Assembly (NCBI RefSeq): GCF_026339995.1 | Contig: NZ_JAPEPT010000007.1 | Span: 359,501-423,500 of the forward strand | Reading direction: 5' to 3' | Source of the DNA: Streptomyces sp. NBC_01481 | GTDB lineage: Bacteria; Actinomycetota; Actinomycetes; Streptomycetales; Streptomycetaceae | Length of the DNA stretch: 64,000 nucleotides | Part shown: piece by piece, positions 58,158-64,000 of the stretch | Position numbering within the stretch: position 1 is the first letter of the stretch | Layout of the letters: every line of letters begins with the position of its first letter | Translations under genes and position numbers: made by a program | Notes under the pieces: generated by a model | The model's database searches: none | What the model was told of the DNA's origin: nothing | The model's input: the letters and a program-made list of their open reading frames with translations, nothing else

Positions 58158-58835
58158 ATGCGCATTCCCGCGCACTCGGTATGCACGGCGATCCGCGACG
58201 ACATCGTCTCCGGTGTATTCGAGCGCGGCAGCCGGCTCACCGAGGAGCAGCTGGCGCGCCGCTACGGCGTCTCCCGGGTCCCGGTGCGCGAGGCCCTGCG
58301 CACCCTGGAGTCCGAGGGCTTCGTCACCACCCGCCGGCACGCGGGTGCCTGTGTCGCCGAGCCCACCGAGCAGGAGGCGGCCGACCTGCTGGAGGTCCGG
58401 ATGCTGCTGGAGCCCCTCGGCGCGGCCCGCGCGGCCCAGCGGCGGACGGAAGCGCACCTGAAGGTCCTGCGCGGCCTGGTAAGGCTGGGCCAGGAGCGCG
58501 CACGCCGCGGCCAGGGCGAGGACCTGCGGTCGCTGGGCGGCTGGTTCCACGAGACCCTCGCCCAGGCCTCCGGCAGCCCGGGGCTGATCGCGCTGCTCAC
58601 CCAGCTGCGGCACAAGATCGCCTGGATGTACGCCGTCGAACAGCCCGCCACGCCCGTGGACTCCTGGGCGGAGCACGGCGCGATCGTGGACGCGGTGGCG
58701 CGCGGCGATGTGGAGCGGGCGCGCGCGCTGACGGCTGTGCACGCGGAGCGGGCCGCATCGGCGCACCGGCTGCGCCGTCCCGAGCGGGTGAGGACTTCGC
58801 AACATGCCGTAAACACCACGAGCGTTCGCCATTAA
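58158..58835 (+). CDS. GntR-family regulator with FCD domain
   Basis: A 225-residue regulator. The winged helix covers residues 5-70, with Y-G-V-S-R-V-P-V-R-E-A-L-R as recognition helix. The C-terminal FCD domain has H positions in W-F-H-E-T-L and H-G-A-I-V-D-A-V that bind metal or ligand. GCGGAGG lies 8 nt before the ATG. It is convergent with ptsH. The target and ligand are unknown. Confidence 0.9.
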   Translation: MRIPAHSVCTAIRDDIVSGVFERGSRLTEEQLARRYGVSRVPVREALRTLESEGFVTTRRHAGACVAEPTEQEAADLLEVRMLLEPLGAARAAQRRTEAHLKVLRGLVRLGQERARRGQGEDLRSLGGWFHETLAQASGSPGLIALLTQLRHKIAWMYAVEQPATPVDSWAEHGAIVDAVARGDVERARALTAVHAERAASAHRLRRPERVRTSQHAVNTTSVRH

Positions 58836-58940
58836 CAGGCGCGCTGTATACAAAGGGAAGGATATTCGCGGGGCTCCTTTTCTGCTGCCCGAATTCATGG
58901 AGCCGGGCGCGGAAATGAACGTCGGGCCGGGAAATGCGCA

Positions 58941-58976
58941 CAGCCGCGGTCGCCTCAATTCGGGAGACCGCGGCTG
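58941..58976. terminator. Hairpin terminator between GntR and ptsH
   Basis: CAGCCGCGGTC and GACCGCGGCTG pair over 11 bp around a 14-nt loop, between the two convergent genes. Confidence 0.65.
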
Positions 58977-59006
58977 CGTACCGCCGGGCGCATTCTGCTC
59001 AGCCGC

Positions 59007-59288
59007 TCAGACCGTTTCGGGAAGCTCCTCGAGCCCCTCGGCGACCAGCTTGGCCAGCCGGTCCAGGGCCGCCTCGGCGCCGTCCGCCTCGGAAGCGAGC
59101 ACGATCTCCTCGCCGCCCTGCGCGCCGAGGCCGAGCACGGCGAGCATGGAGCCGGCGTTGACCGGGTTGCCGTCGGCCTTGGCGATCGTCACGGGGACGC
59201 CGGCAGCCGTGGCGGCACGGACGAAGATGGAAGCGGGGCGGGCGTGAAGGCCCTCGGCCCAGCCGACATTGACGCGGCGCTCAGCCAT
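59007..59288 (-). CDS. ptsH: HPr phosphocarrier protein of the PTS
   Basis: A 93-residue HPr. The active-site His15 is in G-L-H-A-R-P-A, and Ser47 is at the regulatory serine position in N-A-G-S-M-L-A-V. HPr passes phosphate from enzyme I to the sugar-specific enzyme IIA proteins. ATG at 59288 is chosen over an upstream in-frame codon because the V-N-V-G-W-A-E-G-L-H sequence begins at once. A DasR-type site lies 24-39 nt upstream, matching known control of ptsH by N-acetylglucosamine in S. coelicolor. Confidence 0.96.
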   Translation of the reverse strand: MAERRVNVGWAEGLHARPASIFVRAATAAGVPVTIAKADGNPVNAGSMLAVLGLGAQGGEEIVLASEADGAEAALDRLAKLVAEGLEELPETV

Positions 59289-59311
59289 GGTGTTGCCCTT
59301 CAAGTCTCAAC

Positions 59312-59327
59312 GGTTGTCTAGACCAGT
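59312..59327 (-). promoter_or_regulatory. DasR-responsive element (dre) before ptsH
   Basis: On the minus strand the site reads ACTGGTCTAGACAACC, matching 13 of 16 positions of the palindromic dre ACTGGTCTAGACCAGT. It lies 24-39 nt upstream of the HPr start. Confidence 0.8.
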
Positions 59328-59394
59328 CTCTCATGTGTCGCGGCGTGCTCCCGAACCGACCCGCGACCGGTGGGTGAGCCGTACGCTTTCACAC

Positions 59395-62328
59395 ATGCAG
59401 ACCCAGCCGGATCACGCCTACCCCGATCACTGGGAGGCGGACGTGGTGCTGCGTGACGGCGGTACCGCGCGCATCAGGCCCATCACCACCGAGGACGCCG
59501 AGCGTCTGGTCAGCTTCTACGAACAGGTCTCCGACGAGTCGAAGTACTACCGGTTCTTCGCGCCGTACCCGCGGCTCTCCGCCAAGGACGTCCACCACTT
59601 CACCCATCACGACTATGTGGACCGGGTGGGTCTGGCGGTCACGGTCGGCGGCGAGTTCATCGCCACCGTCCGCTACGACCGCATCAACGCGGAGGGCCGC
59701 CCCGCGAGCTCCCACCCGTCTCCCACCACCACCCTTGCCGGAGGGCGCTCCGCGCCCGCCCCTCCCGTCTCCGACGAGGCGGAGGTCGCCTTCCTCGTCC
59801 AGGACGCGCACCAGGGGCGCGGTGTCGCCTCCACCCTCCTGGAGCACATCGCGGCGGTCGCCCGTGAGCGGGGCATCCGGCGCTTCGCCGCCGAGGTACT
59901 GCCCGCCAACAACAAGATGATCAAGGTGTTCCGGGACGCCGGGTACACACAGAAGCGCAGCTTCGAGGACGGCTCCGTCCATCTGACCCTCGACCTCGAA
60001 CCGACCGCCGAGTCCCTCGCCGTCCAGCGCGGCCGCGAGCAGCGGGCGGAGGCGCGCTCCGTGCAGCGTCTGCTCGCACCGGGGTCGGTCGCCGTCGTCG
60101 GCGCCGGCCGCGCGCCGGGCGGCGTGGGTCGCACCGTGCTGCGCAACCTCCTGGAGGCCGGGTACGCGGGCCGTACGTACGCCGTGAACCGCGCCCTGTC
60201 CGAGGATCAGCGGGAGATCGACGGTGTCCCCGCCTTCCGGTCCGTGGGCGAGATCGGCGAGCCGGTCGACCTCGCGGTCGTCGCGGTACCCGCCGAGCGG
60301 GTGCCGGAAGCGGTCGCAGACTGCGGCGAGCACGGCGTCCAGGGTCTGGTCGTCCTCACCGCCGGATACGCCGAGAGTGGCGGGACGGGACGCGAGCGGC
60401 AGCGCGAACTGGTGCGGCAGGCCCGTTCGTACGGCATGCGCATCATCGGCCCGAACTCCTTCGGCATCATCAGCACCGCGGAAGCCGTCCGGCTCAACGC
60501 CTCGCTCGCGCCGGACTCCCCGGCCCCCGGGCGCATCGGCCTGTTCACTCAGTCGGGCGCGATCGGCATCGCTCTGCTGGCGGGCCTCCACCGGCGCGGC
60601 GCGGGACTCTCCTCCTTCATCTCGTCGGGCAACCGCGCGGATGTGTCGGGCAACGACTTTCTGCAGTACTGGTACGAGGACCCGGACACCGATGTCGTTC
60701 TGCTGTACCTCGAATCGATCGGCAACCCCCGCAAGTTCACCCGGCTCGCACGGCGTACGGCGGCGGTGAAACCGGTGGTCGTGGTCAAGGGCGCCCGCCA
60801 CAGCGGCAGCGAGCCGCCGGGGCACGCGGTGCCGGTGACCCGGATCCCGGACGCCACGGTCGGCGCGCTGCTGCGCCAGGCGGGCGTGATCCGCGTCGAC
60901 ACCGTCACCGAACTCGTCGACGTGGGCCTGCTGCTGGCCGGCCAGCCGTTGCCCGCAGGGCCGCGCGTGGCGATCCTCGGCAACTCCGAGTCCCTCGGGC
61001 TCCTCACGTACGACGCCTGCCTGACCGAGGGCCTGCGCCCGCAGCCGCCGCGCGACCTGACGACCGCGGCGACGCCAGTGGACTTCCGCGCGGCTCTGGC
61101 CGAGGCGCTGAAGGACGACGCGTGCGACGCAGTGGTGGTGACGGCCATCCCGTGGGTCGGCGAGAACGGCGTCACGGAGTCGGGCGACGGCGAGGTCCTG
61201 GCCGCGGCCCTGCGCGAGGCCTCGGACGCGTCCCCGGCGAAGCCGGTGGCGGTGGTCCATGTGGAGATGGGCGGCCTGGCGGAGGCGCTGGCGGCGGCGT
61301 CGAGCACGCGGACGGCGGAAGCGCCCGTCACCGCCACGACCACGACCGCTCCCGCCCCGCCCGCCACCGCTCCCGCGCCACCTCCGGCGCCGAACGCGCC
61401 ACCCGTGTCCGCGGCCGCCCGCTACGGGGCCCCCGCCCCCGCGGCCGCCCCGCACGACTACCGCATCCCCGCCTACCCCGCCGCCGAGCGTGCTGTCCGT
61501 GCACTCTCCGAGGCCGTGAAGTACGCCCAGTGGCGCCGCGACGCCGCCGACCCCGGCAAGGTCCCCGAATACGAGGACATCGACGAGCCCGGCGCCGCCC
61601 GCCGGATCGAGGCGCTCCTCGGGGGGCACGACGACCCTCGCGCGCGCACGCTCGCCCCGGACGACGCCCGCGCGCTGCTGGGCCGGTACGGCATCGACGT
61701 CCGGCCCACCCTCCCGGCGCCGGGACCGGATGCCGCGGTTCACGCCGCCGGGCAGCTCGGCTATCCGGTGGCCCTCAAGACCACCGCCCCGCACCTGCGC
61801 CACCGCGCCGACCTCGGCGGCGTACGGCTCGATCTGGCCACCGAAGACCAACTGCGCCAGGCGTACCGGGAGCTGACCGAGACTTTCGGCAAGCCGGAAG
61901 AGCTGCAGCCCGTCGTCCAGGCGATGGCACCCCGCGGGGTGGACACCGTCGTCCGTGCCGCCATCGACCCCGCCGTCGGCGCCGTCCTCTCCTTCGGGCT
62001 CGCCGGTGCGGCTTCCGAGCTGCTCGGCGACACCGCGCACCGGCTCGTCCCCGCCACCGACCGTGACGCGGCCGAGTTGATCAGGGCCATCCGGACCGCG
62101 CCCCTCCTCTTCGGCTGGCGCGGCTCCGCGCCCGTTGACACCCCCGCCCTGGAGGAGCTGCTGCTCCGGGTGTCACGACTGGTCGACGACCACCCGGAAG
62201 TGGTCGGGATCAGCCTCGAACCGGTCGTTGTCGCTCAGCGAGGCCTTTCCGTGCTCGACGCCTCCGTACGCCTCGCGCCACCCCCCGCCCGCACTGACCT
62301 GGGCCCCCGCCGACTCCCCAGCTACTGA
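59395..62328 (+). CDS. GNAT acetyltransferase fused to an acyl-CoA synthetase-like region (Pat type)
   Basis: A 977-residue protein. Residues 15-205 form a GNAT domain (E-V-A-F-L-V-Q-D-A-H-Q-G-R-G-V-A-S with the acetyl-CoA loop). Residues 225-640 look like the CoA-binding and ligase parts of NDP-forming acyl-CoA synthetases (S-V-A-V-V-G-A, G-P-N-S-F-G, F-T-Q-S-G-A-I-G). A Pro/Ala-rich linker (about 645-720) leads to a partial ATP-grasp region (G-Y-P-V-A-L-K-T). The catalytic His motif S-H-T-G of true synthetases is replaced (P-G-H-A), so the large part is probably regulatory, as in PatA of S. lividans, which acetylates acyl-CoA synthetases. TACGCT is 7 nt before the ATG: probably leaderless. 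Confidence 0.9.
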   Translation: MQTQPDHAYPDHWEADVVLRDGGTARIRPITTEDAERLVSFYEQVSDESKYYRFFAPYPRLSAKDVHHFTHHDYVDRVGLAVTVGGEFIATVRYDRINAEGRPASSHPSPTTTLAGGRSAPAPPVSDEAEVAFLVQDAHQGRGVASTLLEHIAAVARERGIRRFAAEVLPANNKMIKVFRDAGYTQKRSFEDGSVHLTLDLEPTAESLAVQRGREQRAEARSVQRLLAPGSVAVVGAGRAPGGVGRTVLRNLLEAGYAGRTYAVNRALSEDQREIDGVPAFRSVGEIGEPVDLAVVAVPAERVPEAVADCGEHGVQGLVVLTAGYAESGGTGRERQRELVRQARSYGMRIIGPNSFGIISTAEAVRLNASLAPDSPAPGRIGLFTQSGAIGIALLAGLHRRGAGLSSFISSGNRADVSGNDFLQYWYEDPDTDVVLLYLESIGNPRKFTRLARRTAAVKPVVVVKGARHSGSEPPGHAVPVTRIPDATVGALLRQAGVIRVDTVTELVDVGLLLAGQPLPAGPRVAILGNSESLGLLTYDACLTEGLRPQPPRDLTTAATPVDFRAALAEALKDDACDAVVVTAIPWVGENGVTESGDGEVLAAALREASDASPAKPVAVVHVEMGGLAEALAAASSTRTAEAPVTATTTTAPAPPATAPAPPPAPNAPPVSAAARYGAPAPAAAPHDYRIPAYPAAERAVRALSEAVKYAQWRRDAADPGKVPEYEDIDEPGAARRIEALLGGHDDPRARTLAPDDARALLGRYGIDVRPTLPAPGPDAAVHAAGQLGYPVALKTTAPHLRHRADLGGVRLDLATEDQLRQAYRELTETFGKPEELQPVVQAMAPRGVDTVVRAAIDPAVGAVLSFGLAGAASELLGDTAHRLVPATDRDAAELIRAIRTAPLLFGWRGSAPVDTPALEELLLRVSRLVDDHPEVVGISLEPVVVAQRGLSVLDASVRLAPPPARTDLGPRRLPSY

Positions 62329-62365
62329 GCGCTCACCGGCCCTGCGGGCCCGTAGGATGGACCGC

Positions 62366-62950
62366 ATGGCGAAGACCGGTACGACGACCCAGGGGCTGCG
62401 CGCGGCGATCGAGCGCAGCGGCTATTACCCGGCCCTCGTGGCCGAGGCGGTGGAGGCCGCTGTCGGTGGCGAGCAGATCGCGTCGTACCTGGTGCACCAG
62501 GAGACGACGTTCGACGCCAACGAGGTGCGTCGCCATGTCACCGTCCTCGTCCTGACGGCCAACCGCTTCATCGTCAGCCACACCGACGAGCAGGCCGCCG
62601 ACTCCAGCTCCCCGACGCCGTACGCCACGACCTCGACCGAATCGGTCAAGCTCGGCCGGATCTCCTCGGTCGTGGTCAGCCGTGTCGTCGCCAACCCCGA
62701 GTCGTACGCCCCCGGCACCCTGCCCCGCGAGGTCGTCCTCACCATCGGCTGGGGCGCGGTCTCCCGGATCGACCTGGAGCCCGCCGCCTGCGGCGATCCA
62801 AACTGCGACGCCGACCACGGCTACACAGGCAACTCCACCGCCGACGACCTGAGCCTGCGCGTCAGCGAGGCCGGCGACGGCACGGACGCGGTCCGCCAGA
62901 CGCTGGCCTTCGCCCAGGCGCTCTCCGAAGCCACGGCAGCCACGCGCTGA
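62366..62950 (+). CDS. DUF5998 family protein
   Basis: A 194-residue actinobacterial protein of unknown function. The frame starts A-K-T-G-T-T-T-Q-G-L-R-A-A-I-E-R-S-G-Y-Y and has a beta-rich middle and C-G-D-P-N-C-D-A-D-H-G-Y, a possible metal-binding cluster. ATG at 62366 is preferred: TAGGAT (62353-62358) ends 7 nt before it, indicating a leaderless transcript; an in-frame ATG at 62357 overlaps that hexamer. The next gene overlaps its stop by 1 nt. Confidence 0.82.
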   Translation: MAKTGTTTQGLRAAIERSGYYPALVAEAVEAAVGGEQIASYLVHQETTFDANEVRRHVTVLVLTANRFIVSHTDEQAADSSSPTPYATTSTESVKLGRISSVVVSRVVANPESYAPGTLPREVVLTIGWGAVSRIDLEPAACGDPNCDADHGYTGNSTADDLSLRVSEAGDGTDAVRQTLAFAQALSEATAATR

Positions 62951-64000
62951 TGCCTCAGTCCACAGCCCAGCCCGCGATCTGGCCCGACGACCCGGTGCGG
63001 CTGGCCGTCGACACCGCACCCGTCCCCGAGTACGGCACCGGCTCGCTCGCCGATCTGCTGCCGACGCTCGCGGCGGGCCAGGGCGTACCGGGACTCGCCC
63101 ACAGCATCCCCGAGCTCACCCCCGCCGACCGGAACTGCGTCTTCCTGATCGACGGACTCGGCTGGGAGCAGATCAAGAACCACCCCGACGAGGCCCCCTA
63201 CCTCACCTCGCTGCTCGGCACCTCGCGCGGTGGCACGGGACGGCCCATCACCGTCGGCTTCCCCGCCACCACCGCCACCTCGCTGGCCTCCATCGGCACG
63301 GGTCTGCCGCCCGGAGCCCACGGCCTGCCCGGCTACACCGCGCGCAATCCGGACACCGGCGAGCTGATGAACCAGCTGCGCTGGAAGCCATGGACACAGC
63401 CGCGCGTCTGGCAGCCGTACCCCACTGTTTTCCAGCTCGCCGACGAGGCGGGCGTCCACACCGCCCAGGTGTCCTCGCCGACCTTCGAGCACACCCCGCT
63501 CACCAAGATCGCACTCAGCGGCGGCAGTTTCCTCGGCAGGCTCACCGGCGAGGAGCGCATGGACCTCGCGGCCGAGCAACTGGCCATGGGGGACCGCTCG
63601 TTGGTCTACACGTACTACAGCGAAGTCGACGGCAAGGGCCATCGCTTCGGTGTCGACTCCGACGCCTGGCGCGGCCAGCTGATGTACGTCGACCGCTTGG
63701 CGCAGCGCCTCGCAGAGCAACTGCCGCCGCGCACCGCGCTGTATGTCACCGCCGACCACGGCATGATCGACATCCCCTTCGACGAGCAGTCGCGCATCGA
63801 CTTCGACGAGGACTGGGAACTGCGCGCCGGAGTCGCCCTGCTGGGCGGCGAGGGCCGGGCCCGCCATGTCTACGCCGTCCCCGGCGCCGAGTCCGACGTG
63901 CTCGCCGTCTGGCGCGAGGTGCTCGGCGAGCAGTTCTGGGTGGCGAGCCGGGACGAGGCGATCGCGGCCGGCTGGTTCGGCGCCAGGGTCGACGAGCGGG
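62950..64000 (+). CDS. Alkaline-phosphatase-superfamily (nucleotide pyrophosphatase-type) enzyme, partial
   Basis: At least 350 residues are encoded before the window ends. Metal ligands are visible: D in V-F-L-I-D-G-L-G, a Thr nucleophile region F-P-A-T-T-A-T-S-L, D and H in S-E-V-D-G-K-G-H, and D-H in V-T-A-D-H-G-M. These match NPP-type phosphodiesterases that hydrolyse phosphate diesters or nucleotide pyrophosphates with two zinc ions. No signal peptide is seen. The start overlaps the DUF5998 stop (TGATG), so the two are an operon. The substrate is unknown. Confidence 0.9.
   Translation, partial: MPQSTAQPAIWPDDPVRLAVDTAPVPEYGTGSLADLLPTLAAGQGVPGLAHSIPELTPADRNCVFLIDGLGWEQIKNHPDEAPYLTSLLGTSRGGTGRPITVGFPATTATSLASIGTGLPPGAHGLPGYTARNPDTGELMNQLRWKPWTQPRVWQPYPTVFQLADEAGVHTAQVSSPTFEHTPLTKIALSGGSFLGRLTGEERMDLAAEQLAMGDRSLVYTYYSEVDGKGHRFGVDSDAWRGQLMYVDRLAQRLAEQLPPRTALYVTADHGMIDIPFDEQSRIDFDEDWELRAGVALLGGEGRARHVYAVPGAESDVLAVWREVLGEQFWVASRDEAIAAGWFGARVDER

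Overview
The window is chromosomal DNA from a Streptomyces species. GC content is very high, third codon positions are almost all G or C, GTG starts are common, and the gene order is that of the Streptomyces core chromosome: lexA, nrdR-nrdJ, rnhB, recQ-like, hrdB, a parE-type gene, two citrate synthases, a parC-type gene, an M16 peptidase pair and ptsH. From memory this matches roughly SCO5801 to SCO5844 of S. coelicolor. I could not run an alignment, so the species is not named.

Layout. Positions 1-7.9 kb hold the end of an IucA/IucC siderophore synthetase, a DinG-type helicase, lexA (minus strand) with its own SOS box, and the divergent nrdR-nrdJ pair. Positions 7.9-20.5 kb carry a TerD protein, a DUF4937 protein, a histidine phosphatase, an ADP-ribosylglycohydrolase, a TetR/MFS efflux pair with two identical operators, rnhB, two conserved hypotheticals, a RecQ helicase fused to a phosphoribosyltransferase domain, a DUF4192 protein and a Nudix/winged-helix protein. 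Positions 20.6-29.3 kb hold an ABC fusion protein, a FadR-type regulator, the principal sigma factor hrdB, a secreted trypsin-like protease, a small zinc-ribbon-like protein and parE. Positions 29.4-35.8 kb hold a NarL-type two-component pair, a DUF485/sodium-solute symporter pair and a CitA/CitB-type two-component pair.

Positions 36.0-46.6 kb look like an inserted metabolic island: a 1429-residue secreted multidomain enzyme whose C-terminal domain looks like GH87 alpha-1,3-glucanase (mutanase/mycodextranase), a LacI regulator, a binding protein with two permeases, and a GH13 alpha-glucosidase. Together they read as a locus for digesting, importing and hydrolysing an alpha-glucan, possibly fungal cell-wall alpha-1,3-glucan. 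TTGCG/CGCAA elements before both the GH87 gene and the LacI gene suggest one shared repressor.

Positions 46.6-64 kb hold two divergent citrate-synthase genes (one with a DNA-binding N-terminus), a small protein plus DUF6082 pair, a CobW GTPase, parC, an M16 peptidase pair, a c-di-AMP (ydaO) riboswitch before an M23 peptidase, a GntR regulator, ptsH with a DasR-type site, a GNAT/acyl-CoA-synthetase fusion (Pat type), a DUF5998 protein and the start of an alkaline-phosphatase-superfamily enzyme.

Many genes have a TAnnnT hexamer 6-10 nt before the start codon and no ribosome binding site, so leaderless transcripts are probably common here. I saw no tRNA, rRNA, CRISPR array, IS element or integrase.
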